DNA of 64,000 bases from Verpa conica (GCA_033030425.1 JAUFSD010000002.1:2294001-2358000), one strand, 5' to 3'; numbered from the stretch's first letter, positions 34,997 through 47,265 are shown. Numbers and translations: made by a program. The notes: generated by a model from the sequence alone, not told the origin.

Positions 34997-35678
34997 TTAA
35001 GCAAAGTGTTCAGTGATAATGCTAAAGGGCGCTGTGCACCCAGTTTTAGTATTTCCGCCGCTAGAAAAAACCCACTTGTCAGAATAACTGTTGCCATTGG
35101 AAATAAGATACCTCAGCTCTTTATGGCTACTCACAAATAAAGGGTATAGGATCCACCGCTCCCACAAGCAACCCAAACATTCTCCCAGTTATGGTTGTAC
35201 CCGAAGTATTCGACCTCATTGCTGGTATCAAGCGTGAAATTGTTCTGAAGAACGAGGGCGGGTGCATCATCGAATTCGGGATTTCCCATCTTTGCGAAAT
35301 AGCTAGGCGTTCCGTGGGTTGGACGAAGGTAGCTATTTATAGGATATCAGAAACCAAATTTGGAAATACAGCTTTCATTACAACTTACATTTGTATGGCT
35401 GTATCTCTGGCATAAAATGCAATGCCATTATCCGAGTTGTACTGGATAAATGTTTGAGCATCCTTCGCAGTAGTTTCTGGGAACCATCCCATATTTCCAC
35501 CGACAACGCCATCCCACTCGACTTGCTGAAAGCCTGCAGTTGCGATCTCGGAACCTGGTGCGGGCTTCAACAAGAACTTGTCTGCTGCCTGGCGCTTCTC
35601 CACCAGATTCATCTGGGTAGGAAGTGCTGCTGCGACGGACACAAGGGCGGAAATGGCGGAGATGATAGAGGCCTTCAT
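34997..35678 (-). CDS. Small secreted protein with Kex2-type KR site, three exons
   Basis: Exons 35678-35389, 35332-35135 and 35060-34997 give 183 residues. Introns are 56 nt (GTAAGT ... AAATAG) and 74 nt (GTGAGT ... TTTCTAG). MKASIISAISALVSVAAALP is a signal peptide. LVEKR at about 25-29 is a likely Kex2 cleavage site before QAADKF. The mature part is aromatic and Gly-rich (GGNMGWFPETTA, YFGYNHNWENVWVACGSGG). It has one Cys in exon 2 (VAC) and one in exon 3 (TGC), a plausible disulfide. If the second intron is not used, the protein stops at 35131 with 163 residues and an unpaired cysteine, so I prefer splicing. No family recognised; the overall look is that of an ascomycete secreted or cell-wall protein. 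Confidence 0.73.
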
Positions 35679-36233
35679 ATTTTCGATTGAGTTTCTGTTT
35701 TTGAGTTCTTGTTTTGCTAGGCAAGTTTGTATGAGCGGATAGAAGCTATTGAGAACTGACAGAGTTGGATGAGAGTGATGGTTGTGGTGAGGATGAGAGT
35801 GAGACTTCTAGAGAGATGGGGCCTATCCCTTTTATACATCGTCCACCGTCCGCATCATGGGCCGTCGCAGTAGTGCCTATGCCACTCGTAGACCTACTAC
35901 CGCTTTGGATATCCGCCCCGAACCTCGCCAAAATGTCGTTGTCGCGTCGTGGGTAATCACATCATGTCACGATGCTTGTTATGCACAGCCTATTGCGTCA
36001 TGGTCAGCAAAAGCTCTGCTGAACTGCAATTGAGCCAAACAGATGATTCCCCTGTGGGACTGACGGTTGGAGGCTCGTGAGAGGGTCCTCGCTTGCAGAT
36101 CACCCGTCAAATCCGGAAGAGATACCCCGCAGTTTCCCGATCTGTGATCAAAGGTGGGCCCTCAGGGGTTTGGTTGGGTGGGGGACAGTGGGAATACTCG
36201 ATCAGAATCTATAAACTTATTCATCTGGGGTTC
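35679..36233. other. Promoter and intergenic region
   Basis: No gene. The first ~150 bases are the leader and promoter of the small secreted-protein gene. Confidence 0.55.
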
Positions 36234-36485
36234 CTAGGGTGTTCCAACAATATGGTGTAGATTGCATACACTACCTACTTGGGTGCTATCGAAACGATCA
36301 TAATACCCTTCCTGGGGCTTCTTGATGCGAATCGAATGACCATTCACCCCCCCCCCCCCAGTAGGATCTGTATAATAGGCCTTCTCGGGACATTCGGATG
36401 CTATACATAAAGCATTTAGACAAAGGAACTTCTCTCCCCACGAGGAAAAGTGGCGATTTTCTGGCCTTGATGTGAAACCAACCAA
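36234..36485 (-). other. Possible coding remnant interrupted by a C13/G13 homopolymer
   Basis: The minus-strand frame reads protein-like segments (SECPEKAYYTDPTGG, then GHSIRIKKPQEGYYDRFDS), but they are joined only through a run of 13 G (36359-36347). There is no ATG at its start; a TATAAATA about 135 bases upstream hints at a promoter. It may be a small gene with unresolved exons or a decayed copy. I do not recognise it. Confidence 0.2.
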
Positions 36486-39205
36486 TCATTGAGCAATTGG
36501 CCACCAAAAGATACTTACATTCTGTTTACACTGGTGAAATTACCTCAAACTCATGATCAATATCACTCGTCGACGCCGATCACCGCTCGGGATGATGCTT
36601 GGGACTATTTATAGAATACGTGTAACTGTGTTTGTCAACCGATGGGTAAATGTGCCCTGGCAGCAATTGCAGCAATTACATGTACCCCATAGTGCCGCCG
36701 CCTACATCAGCGCCACAACAGGCGCCTCCGCGCCAATACCATAATAATAAGAGTTCCAAATCAAACGCCCCAGCCCAGCAGGATAGTAACAACCGTATAC
36801 ATCTAACTCTCCTCTATACTACAACTACAAATCTAAGCTGAGACGTTGCAGACGCTTCTAATCTCCTGTGGATGTGGCGAGGGTCAGGATTGTAGGGTAA
36901 ATACGGCACGACACAACCTAAACCGAGTCCTCAGTCGCGACTCAAGTACTAGTACATATGTGTACTAAAGGAATTAATCTCACTCAGTCGTACTCGGGAT
37001 TCTAATCATAGGACCACTTCGTCGTCATAGGAACCATAATACCTCCCCCAAACAGAATATAATGGCCTCGATACTCGTAAATACATATGTATATATTTGG
37101 GGGCCTCTTATCTATCCGAAGACTCCGGACAGGCATATCTAACTATACATGTAGAAAACTAAAATGGATCTGAGTGAGAACTACATGTAGCAATTGCGCC
37201 GGCGTGGTACTCGTGACAACTACAACAACGACGTGGTGACAACCATTGCACAGTCCCGGGATATATTTCGCGTGATCTCCCGCCCGCGGCCGCGGTTGAA
37301 ACTTTCCTGGCGATTCTTATTTATCCATTGGACCCCGGTATCGACAGTAGACCTAGCCGGGGCTTATTCTTAGAGTGACCCTAGCTTGGCTAAGCAAGAC
37401 TAATAATTTCTAATTCCTCTGGGGCGGTCAAGGAAAATTACCTAATTAATATACTAGATAAAATAAGCGGAACGTATTCGCTACCAGATAAAAGAAGACT
37501 TGTATCTCAAAGAGTATAGATGCGTGATAAGGAGTGGGACGACTCGGTCAGCCCTGTTCCGATCCTTCTAAAAATTCACTTTCTGTGTAAGCAACATAGA
37601 ATAAATGCACTTTTTATGGAACTGACAAAATTTACTTGTGATCAACAGCCAAACCTGCATCTCGCGGTTTAGTGATTGGACAAAAATACCAAAATTTATA
37701 AGTTGGTGTGAGCAGGTAGCTAGGATTAACCAAGCTAGTTGCTCTTATCATTTTTACATCATATTCGTAACCGTAGGAACAGATGCGCTAGCTGTCGCCG
37801 GCAGGTTTTTGTTTGCGTTTATCTGATATCTGTTACATGCTTTTACCAATGGGCTCGGGTATTCAGGATGACTAAAGCTACATGTACATTGTGATGTGAG
37901 TTTTTTTATAGGTTTAAAACAAAGGCTGATTATGAGATGGGAGTATCGTTGCGGTACATAGCACATACATATAGAAGAAGTAAAAAAAATCACAGGGTCG
38001 CACCGAGTGATAAGTAGTGAGTCCGAAGATGACATAATTCTACACCCTTGTCAGGTTCTTCTAGAGAAACTAGCACCAGTATCCATTGCCTTGAATTTCC
38101 TATTTTGTTTTTTGATATGGTGTATTGGAAGACGGCCCATAGTTGGTAGATGTCTAGGGCTAGGGTTCTTTGTGATTGGTTATAGGTTTTAATCCTGATC
38201 CTGTTACGTTTCAGACTGCCATGGATAAAGAAAACGAGGCTGGAGAATGGTCGGATAAACTTGCTCGCAGCCATTCACGGCGCACATTGCTGAACTTTCA
38301 ATCGGTGAGCACCGTTCCTCAGGAAGTGAGCATCGAACGAGTTGATTTAAGGTATTGGATGGCAGTACTTTGTACCTTGCCACTCGGGTTATAAAGCGCA
38401 CGCAGGGAAGAAATCTCTCCAACGTGTGCTTTCGCAACTTGTGGCATTCATTGACATCCCAACTACACGCCGGGGAGTTTATGTATCTTGGACATCTGAA
38501 CGACACGAGAGACGACACGGGTGAGGGGGTGGTTGGGTTATACCACAGCTGCCAGGTACACCATTCCCTTATGTTCTAGCATCAACTAAAATACGATCAT
38601 GTCAATGTATATTATTCCTAATTAAGCTCAGGGGAAAAATTACGACTTACACCAGCTCGAGATATTGGCCCAATAGCCCTCAGGCTGTCTTTATTTCACC
38701 ATTTAAATTCACAACGTGGGAAATATCTTCGCTTCGCGAAAGGAGGGTATCCCTGGACTCTGCAAAGCATAGCACGGAGATCGACAGTGATGATTTCCGT
38801 TGGTTCGCCCTACAATTTTGCCAACGAAACGGTGCATGAGCACCGAATGCGGGATATGTTTTTCTGTGAGTTGGTGTAAATCAATTGAATACCGTGGTAA
38901 ACTTCTATCAAACGAGGCTCTCAAAATGGTCACATGGAGGAGGGAGCTCATATCTGTATAAGTAGATACAGACCGCTATTAGGGGTCGGGGGATGGTTTC
39001 TTTTCCTCGTCGTCCCTGATAAGATTGCTTCTCGAGCTCGAGGTTCTGAACCAGACAACCCGATATTTCTTCGAAACCCCGAGTTTCAACTTTGTTACAG
39101 TTTGGGTCTCTGATTATCAGAATCCTTTCTTAATTACCAAAAGCAATTTCAGACCCGAATTGAGATCCATCCTACCGCGGAAATTACCCACGAATACCCA
39201 CGAAG
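36486..39205. other. Gene-poor stretch
   Basis: No firm gene. Around 38216-38520 a spliced-looking piece occurs: a GTTTCAG acceptor, MDKENEAGEWSDKLARSHSR, then a GTGAGC donor, with an open frame near 38360-38520. I could not build a complete chain. Several TACATGTA octamers lie here (about 36678, 37145, 37182, 37873). Confidence 0.45.
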
Positions 39206-39721
39206 ATGTATCACGCTCCCCACAATAGTGGAGTACCTCACTACAGCTATAATAATTACCGTGAAAACAGGCGGTCCACTCCAAGCTATGCACTAGTACC
39301 TCATAGCTCAACCAGCAATCGCAGGGTTCAGTATGCTACCACCCGCTATCATACCGAACCCACCCGCTACCGCCCCGAGACCCGCTATCATACTGGGCCA
39401 ACTCGGTATCACTCAGAGCCCCGTCTATATGGGGACAGCCGTGATCATATCGATACATATCAAGAGCAGCGCTATGTAATTCCGTACAACAACAATACTC
39501 ACCCTCAATAGTGAGTTAAGAAGCTCTTCTGGGCACGCTACTTGTAACTCATATTTGATTTTAGCCGAACATCATACTCACAGGTCAATCGCCACCACGA
39601 TAGCCAGTTGGTCCCGGTACGTTATAATCAATACACCAACGGCCAGACAACACGTTCCTACAAATACAGAAGGCAGGCCGTTGACAGGCCTATTCCTGTC
39701 TGTGCTTGTGTTATCATGTAG
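39206..39721 (+). CDS. Tyr/His/Arg-rich repeat protein ending in a CaaX box (CVIM)
   Basis: Exons 39206-39510 and 39565-39721 give 153 residues. The 54-nt intron (GTGAGT ... TTTTAG) joins ...NTHPQ-Y to RTSYSQVNRHH in frame. The protein is hydrophilic and rich in Tyr, His, Arg and Pro. It has short repeats near residues 45-75 (TRYHTEPTRYRPE, TRYHTGPTRYHSE). The last residues are RPIPVCACVIM: CVIM is a canonical CaaX farnesylation signal, with a second Cys two residues before that could be palmitoylated, and a basic KYRRQ stretch nearby. This predicts a membrane-tethered, disordered protein. No signal peptide or known domain. The CaaX depends on the intron being used; unspliced, the frame stops at 39511. 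Confidence 0.65.
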
Positions 39722-42700
39722 TGCTTTCATCGTTTTGGAAGCCGTTCAGCTGTCATCTTGTCACTCCTTTAGTTGTTTTCTTTTGTTGACCAACAAGGCT
39801 GTAAAAATTTTCTGGAGGATTCCAGTGGCGTAAATTATTTTGGGATGGTGTGGTGTTTTTAGTGTTCTTTTTGTAATGCGTACGACGTTCGATCTTGTGG
39901 CGATATTGGTACGGCCATACTGACGACACACATATACCGTAACATTGATTTCCAACTATATACAGCTTCAATTTACTCTTTTATAATGTTACCTAGGGCC
40001 CTGCTAGGAGGACTGGCATTGACCACAATCTTCATCTAAACACCCCTTTCCGTTTGTAGATTCAGTATATCTCCGGAGCAAATCTCGAACCAGTAAGATG
40101 GGGATAGCACTGGATATATTCGACACCCTGAGTCAATCCCTGTCAGTTGAATGTGGGGTGAGTTTTTTAACTACCGATGCAGTCAAGACCCCTAACCTCC
40201 GCGGGATGCATGCAGGGCTGCCAAGTCCACTGTGTAGTTAGCTAACGACAAAGCAATCTTCAGTACTACCACAAAACAGGCCTCAGACCGCGATGCATTT
40301 TTAGGAAATTGACCTATCACTTCCTTTACTGCATGGATGGTGCAGTCTGTGGAGGCTACACAAGGCTCTGGAGTCTCATGAACAGAAAACTCGGCTCCTG
40401 AATTTATAGACCGGAATAATGAATAAAAACCATTCGGTACTAGCTATAATTGACTTAAATTTACTTGACCAGATAAATATTTATATTCTATGTAATAGGC
40501 ACCTTTCCTTAGAGAGACGAGTGATACCACATGATTTCAAGGTTCTTAGCCGGGATACCTAGTTCTTAATCTGCAGTAGGAGACATTGTTCCACAGAGTA
40601 TCAAGTATTTACTATATTGCGGCCCCTTCAATCCTTGCGCCCAAGCCTTGTTTTTATCCCAGGATCTTAATATTTCTCGGATAATAATATAGGTGCCTAG
40701 TTAGGACTTCGTCTACTATATATACTCGTAGTCGTCAATTGTTTACGGAATAGAGTGACTGGGAACGCCATGTCGCTCACTTATCCACAAAATATGAGAT
40801 ACAGGACAAAAGGACTACAGAAATTTATTGAATCGGAGGTTAAAGAAAGATAATCTTTAGATTTAGCGAATGTTAGAATCTCACAAGCACGCAATATAAG
40901 CTGGTAAGATAGGCATGTCGCTCCCCCCCTATTACCATATTAGTTCTGGAAACACTTGACGACTACGAGTAATTACAACTCGTGCTAGACTTTGTCTCTA
41001 GCTCAACCTAGACTCTAGATATCTACTTTATAAGAAGATCAATACAATAAATTCCAGATACCTATACCATTACGCCCCATCATCTCCCGGACGTCTCTGA
41101 ATGGATACCATGACGTCTGTGAAGGTAGCGAAGGGAAGGTATCCAAGACAAACATAGCGTCAGTCCGAACTTGAGCGAGTCGAGTAATCTCGAGTAGAGT
41201 ACCACGTTTGGGATATCTTACCAGTAGGGGCACATCTCTGACATTTATACCGATACCGAGTTCACCTACGTCATATAATACAAACCCAATCGGATTTTGT
41301 TGGAGGTGATACTAGAGATCGACCCGGCTAACAGGGGTCGCCCTTGTCACTTGAAAGTCCCAGCCATCACTCTACCAAACCTCAAGAATCTCTAGGTATA
41401 CATCTATCCAGGTATTCCTATTCACTACTCTACATATATATGCGTATCCACCATGAACTAATACTTAGACTAGACAGTAGGTGTATGTAGTGGGTATATA
41501 CGCCGCCAAGTATCTTTCGGAGCTAGTAATAGCAGTTTGACTGGCTCCTATAAGATTAAACTTGGGAAACTATTGCTATAAGTCAATAGATCATGGTAAT
41601 TGAAATCTTGCTTAAGCGGGCATATTTCCAAAATAGCTGCTATCTTGTAGTGTGTGAGGCTGATTATGAGAGCAACAGAAGTTCTGGTATGACGCTACTA
41701 CTACACTGATCAGTCATCAAGTTTCTACCACGGCTTGGAGCTGCATATTCCGTGGAACTTTGTATTATCAGGAATAGGGTTTTCGGGACCGGCCTCGAGG
41801 GGCTCACAGGAGTTTACAAGCACCTGTTACGTAGGTTCACTATAAATGCTCCACGCCTGGCACAAGAAAGACATCTGCCTAGCGGTGTGCATGCAGCTAG
41901 CGCAATGTATGTCTCTAAAGGGGGCTAGCGTAACAACAGACTGCATGCAGCAATGAGTTTCAAGGATTACACTTAAGACTCTTGCTACTCTCGACGGTAT
42001 GCTGTGGAGGCTGGGAGATAGACTACTAGCAGAAATTAAATATGGAGGAACTACTATGACTTTTGATTAGCTACTAGCCACCAAAAGATTCAGAGCTAAG
42101 GGACAATAGTCAAAGAACCATCTTCAATATCTCTTAGTACCTTTGGAAAGCGATTGTGTTGACCAAAGGCTGAAGGACGACCTGCGAGTTTGTTGAAACC
42201 TCATCCAAACTATTAGCATGTTGACTTGATCTTAAAGCACAAGACACTATCTCCCCAATTTAAAAAAAAGAGTTGACTTTCGCCATTCTCGGTGTGGTTT
42301 GTACAGGCCCAGTCATCTCTGTACACGAATTACAAGAGCCTAGAAGTGCAAGTGACCAGTCAACCAATCAAGTCTGGGAATGTACTAGGTCAGGAAGAAA
42401 GGTTTTTGCCAACAAAACACAATTTCAGATTTGTTGCCACGAGTACAAATAAGCAAGAAATTCCAGGTTACTTTAGGTGGCTGCAGACTCGGTACCAAGT
42501 GTCCAAGCGCTCGGTATTGGTGCGGGGATGAGACATACTCTGAAGCCACCGAAGGAGCAGCCTCCACTTTCAAGACTGACATGATGACATGATGGGAGTG
42601 TGCATATATACTGCAGGGTCTAGGGGTTCAAAGCTAAGGAAACAAAAGATCCTTCTATTTACGACCAATACCTCTCAGCTCATAGAAACGCGTGGGGTCT

Positions 42701-42930
42701 CAGGGGGGCTTAAAATCTAGAACGAATCACTGGGGATCTTGGCTGCGATCTCCATGCACAAGGCAGCCAACTCAAACCCATTCGGGTCCCGAGCATTGAA
42801 TGACCCAAAGGGTCCGTCACTACATACATGTATGTCTTCGTAGATTATTTAATCACAGAAGTTTCCCCCGATAATTCGGAGAATCAAACCCAGCAAGAAT
42901 CTTTCTTAGGGAAAGAAAAATAACGTCAAT
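39722..42930. other. Gene-poor stretch
   Basis: Apart from a probable relic at 40098-40382, no gene is supported. Frames at 41039-41233 and 42292-42582 are short and without context. Confidence 0.5.
40098..40382 (+). pseudogene. Possible decayed gene fragment
   Basis: ATG at 40098 opens a 20-codon stretch (MGIALDIFDTLSQSLSVECG) ending at a good donor (GTGAGT, 40158). A CTAACC branch and a CATGCAG acceptor (40215) follow. Beyond it a protein-like frame continues (LANDKAIFSTTTKQASDRD, then PITSFTAWMVQSVEATQGS). It is interrupted by TAG and TGA and is not in the spliced frame. Stops of this kind could arise from C-to-T mutation of CAG and TGG codons, as in RIP, but that is speculation. No family recognised. 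Confidence 0.25.
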
Positions 42931-45222
42931 ATGCGATTTACCGCTGTTTTCTCTTTTTTGGCGTTCGCAGCCCTATCCTCCCAATCCCTCACAAGTAAAC
43001 ATATACGCCGACAAAACTCTACAACAGGGCCATCATTCTCATCACCATGTCAAGAAGTTGCAGGATCAGGTATGCTTCTACAAGTAATTCGACCCGTTAA
43101 AACATTTATGTGCTCACATAAATTTGTAGAAAGCCTCGTAATCAGGGCAACTACTGCCTATAACTGCCTCACGTCGATGCCTTTCAATGTTACGGCTAGT
43201 ATAGCATTCATGAAAGGGTTGAAGAATTTCTTTCAGTTCCAGTCAACATTAGCATTTGTAGCAAATCCTCCTCTACCATCATGTGGGCGGGAGCCTGTCG
43301 ATATCATGCAGGGATTTGACAGTATTGCTGCGGATGCAGCAAGCGGTGGATATAAAAACCACTATGAGTTTGAGGAAGCTATTAGAAGAGTGCTACGCAA
43401 GCTCCATGATGGGCATGTTAGATGGAGAAGCAACTGCCTGGAAGGAGTATTTACTTTCTTCCATCAGTTTTATATCATTGCGTTAGCCGATTCTCCAGAT
43501 GATGATCCAAAGATTTATGCGTTCAGTTAGTCTTCTATTCACACTCACGATATGACCTTTACGAGCTAAACGATAATTAGGTGATATTCCATACCAGATA
43601 GTTGGTAACAATTTCATTGTGGATTATAGTCAAAACTATAATGTCTCAGCAATTTCAGAGATCGACGGCACTCCAGTCAATGATTACCTTTCGGATTGGA
43701 TTGAGAGAATGGACGCAGATTTTCACGATCCTGATACAAGGTGGAATTCATTATTCCTGCGCCGCACCCGTGGAATTATTAATACTGGGATGTTTTCCCA
43801 GAGTATTCTCTACCAGGGAGACAACTTTACGGTTACATTTGAAAACGGCACTAAAAGAACTGTCTTATGGGAAGCCGAAATCAATACTAGTTTTGCTAAT
43901 ATTACTAGTGGGGAAGACTTGTTCTATAAGAATTGTTTGGCGACCCCCACGACGGACATGGCTAAGCCCACGACGACTGAAGTTCCGACTGAAGTTCCCA
44001 CGTCAACCCAGGACTCTGTACCTAAATCCACTATTTTAATTCCAGCTCCTACACAGGTAGTGGGCTATCCCCTTCCCCGCGACGTCGCAATAGATAGTAG
44101 TATCAGTACATATACCTTGAATAACAACACCGGTGCTATCGTAATTCATACCTTCTCAGTAACCGACGACAAGGAAGCCCTGATGTTTCAGGCATTTATA
44201 ACGAAATCAATCAGAGACTTTAAATCTCTAGGGATCGAACGAGTGATAGTCGACGTGACCGGTAATGGTGGTGGCTCCGTAGTTCTAGGGTATGAGTTGT
44301 TTAAGCAGTTCTTTCCTGACGTCGAGCCGTTTGCCGCTACAAATATGCGTGCACACCCTGCTGCAGAGGTCTTTTATAGCCTTATTTCAGAAGAAATTAA
44401 TTCTACTATAAATGAAACAGAAAAAGAGGCATGGACTCAACTTACATTTTCTTACTTCTACGAACGCGACGTTAATGGCGTATACTTTCCCTCCTGGGAA
44501 CAGGCATATGGGCCTATTTCTAGCTATAACGACACTTTCACAAATCTGACAAGGTGGGACTTGGTGGCTGAAGGCGCTCTGGGGCTAGATCTCAATGTAA
44601 CAAATGGGGATGGGATAAGAAACGCTAGCTATGCTACTCCTTGGAGCGCAGAAAATATTGTCATCGTAAGATCCATTCCTCCATCTACATTTATTGATTT
44701 ATGAAACAGACTAATCATTTAAACTAGGTTGGTGATGGAACTTGCTCATCTACATGTACATTATTCACTGAGGCGATGAAAGAGGTTGGAGTTCGTACCT
44801 TTGTCTACGGTGGTCGGCCACAGCAAGGCCCAATGCAAATGATTGGCGGTACCGAGGGGTAAGAAAGCTTCCAATTTATTTTCTTCCAATAAAACAGAGT
44901 CCAATAATTTTATAGGAGCGAAGTGTATCCATTCTCAAATCTCATTGCGCTATCCGTGCTGGCACTTAAGGCCCATCCCGAAAAGGCTAACGATTGGGCC
45001 GAGTTTCTTCCAATGCCATTGGCATTTGTGCCATACCCTGACTACGCTAGCCAGACAATCAATATCAGAAACTCATTCCGCCCAAGCAAGTGCCCCAATA
45101 TGGATATCCCACTGGAATTTATCTATGATGCTGCAGATTTTAGGGTCCAGATGAGCAAGGATTTCTTCCAAGATGTTACAACGCTCTGGAGTGAGGCCGC
45201 CAGCAGGGTCTGGTATAAATAG
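42931..45222 (+). CDS. Secreted S41-family (CPAF-like) serine peptidase, five exons
   Basis: Exons 42931-43069, 43130-43525, 43581-44665, 44728-44858 and 44916-45222 give 685 residues. The introns (55-62 nt) have donors GTATGC, GTTAGT, GTAAGA and GTAAGA, and every join keeps frame. MRFTAVFSFLAFAALSS is a signal peptide. His142 in LHDGHVRW is the likely catalytic His. VDVTGNGGGS (about 402-411) is the S41 beta-strand/turn hallmark. Ser547/548 in GDGTCSSTC is the likely nucleophile, and TEGSEV downstream may supply the acid. A Thr/Pro linker (TTTEVPTEVPTSTQ) and many N-x-S/T sites fit an extracellular glycoprotein. It resembles the fungal secreted tail-specific-protease-like family related to CPAF. 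The substrate is unknown. The first intron is 60 nt and in frame, so an unspliced reading is possible but breaks the conserved region. Confidence 0.88.
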
Positions 45223-45875
45223 AGGTATTGGCTTAGTTGGCCTACTAAGAGTCTTATTATGCAGGAGAGAGTTTTCTTGTCTCATTATGTAACCTGAATA
45301 TGTCCTCGAAGCCGTTCAGTTGATGGCTAATGCCCTAACTAATGACTTTTCTTTGTTATGTCAAATAATGCCTGTATAACTAGATATACATATGAATTAT
45401 GGAGATATATACATGTAACTTCATATATGCCCAACTAATCATACCCTAATCTATGACCTAAATGAACCTGTGTAGGCAGCGAGTGATCATATATGTCCTA
45501 AAACCTAACCCTGATACTACATCCAAATTATATATAGAGGAAGGTATTGTTGGTTACTAAAACAGCCCACCCCAAGACATATATATATAGGCCAGTAATG
45601 GGGAGATGTTTATGTACCTTGAATTATTCCTCTATCTCCCGGCACCTTCATATCATACCCTGTTGTCTCTTTGGGAGTACTCATGCCCTGGGTACTCCTT
45701 TGCGTTGCCATGCAAGTATAGTAATAACTTATAACGGCACGTCCTTCTCCTGTATGTGCTGTGTACCTCGGCTTATGAAGAGAAAAACAGTCCAAGTCCA
45801 TACATGTCGTGTAACATGATACAGGGCATATATACCCCCGCATTTCCCTCTCAGGATTAACACACACAGATTACT
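45223..45875. other. Intergenic stretch
   Basis: No gene seen. Overlapping frames on both strands at 45547-45867 have no start context or domain; a TACATGTA octamer lies near 45411. Confidence 0.5.
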
Positions 45876-46374
45876 ATGCCACTGCTAAACCTTCCGAACG
45901 AACTTTTGCTCCTCATCGCGAAAAACCTCAACCGAAAAGATCTCAACTCCTTCCTTCGGATCAATCGCCAACTCGCGTCTCTCCTAGCCTCGCTGCTTCA
46001 TGAATACGCAATTCAGCAGGACAGAGATGTTGTTTCATTTCTAGAAATGTCATATGAGTTCGCTTTGTTAGAATCCAATAATATGTATATGGGTTTGGGC
46101 GGGTTTTAGAAGCCCTTTCGAATTAGCACCTCGAAATTAATCCCATAAATGAAAAAGAAACACCCAAATATATTTCACGAACATACCCACAATGACCTCT
46201 AAAGCCAGCCTCCTTGCTGATGTAAACTCGCAAGGATCCTAAAAAATAAACTGTACGCCTTGCATGGCACTAACGTACCTCAAGTCATCCAATATACTCA
46301 CAGCAGGCATAAAGAACCTGAGAATGTAACTATTTACAACAAGGGTTTTTATTGGAATACCCCTAGCGAGTAAG
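45876..46374 (+). pseudogene. Truncated F-box(/ankyrin) gene relic
   Basis: The ATG at 45876 starts MPLLNLPNELLLLIAKNLNR, continuing LNSFLRINRQLASLLAS. This closely matches the F-box N terminus of the gene at 24454 (same LPNEL, RxDL and R-x-N-R-x-L pattern). The frame stops at 46111 after 77 residues, with no ankyrin repeats. Further on, an open patch (about 46250-46373) includes NVTIYNKGF, which resembles NITIYNRC in the intact gene and suggests decayed downstream sequence. Either a pseudogene or a short F-box-only protein; the decayed downstream sequence favours the former. Confidence 0.6.
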
Positions 46375-47265
46375 TTATCCCTACTAATTTGTGTGAATAA
46401 TACCTGCATGTTCAGGTTCTTAATGCCTGTTGCGAGTACCTATACCCTGGAACAGAACACGCCCCATTCATACCAGTCATAGCCAAGAGTACTACATAGC
46501 CGAGGGATCAGCCCTGTGACTGCCGACATAAGATTTTGTACTTCCGATTATCGAACATCATATCCCACAAGAACTAGGTATTACCTAGCTACCGCCCATG
46601 CATTCAGGTTGATCATAAGTCTGGCCCTCATGCTCCAGATGTGTAGAATATAAATCTTACAATCATTAGCTATGTGAATATATACTCCCTGATTTTTACA
46701 CGATATTGTGCCACATTTAGCGCCAGTATCGATTACAGGGTGTTACGAGCTATCCTCAAACTTCAGAGCCCCAGCCCTAACTACAGGTTTAAGCCTGGCA
46801 ATCAATACTCAGAGCTTTCTGAGTCTATGCAGGTCAGAATCGTGGTAAATCTTAAGGATCGCTTGCTTATTGCCTTTTATATAAACAAACCCTGCTCAAC
46901 CACACCTCATCCTTGTGGCAAACATGTGCCAAGTAATAAGCGCCGTCAGCCTTACGATGTCAATGAGGTTTAGTAGAACCCGAAATCTGTATAGATATTT
47001 ATTAGGACCTCCAGCTACCTACGGTCAGCGGATGGATAATAATCAGTGTCATTTCTACTATACTACCTACCCTTTCGGAAATCCCATTTATTCAAATTTC
47101 CAGCTCCTCCTACCGGACGAGACATCTACCTCCAAGTCTCTTCATTTTACTTTCTATATAATCAGGCTCCCAACTGGCCTACTCTCAACTACTCTATACT
47201 CTCAAGAAATCCTCCAAACATTTGAGGTAACACAAAATTGTTACCCGAACTTTTAATCAACAATC
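46375..47265. other. Intergenic region
   Basis: No gene supported. The final ~200 bases, pyrimidine-rich and ending just before ATG 47266, look like leader and promoter of the patatin gene. Frames at 46674-47256 overlap each other and have no domain. Confidence 0.5.

Noticed and set aside
38216..38580. Possible spliced gene with MDKENEAGEW start
   Set aside because: An acceptor and donor are visible, but I could not extend the chain to a credible start or stop.
43602..44039. 145-codon frame within the peptidase gene
   Set aside because: Alternative frame of the conserved S41 exon.
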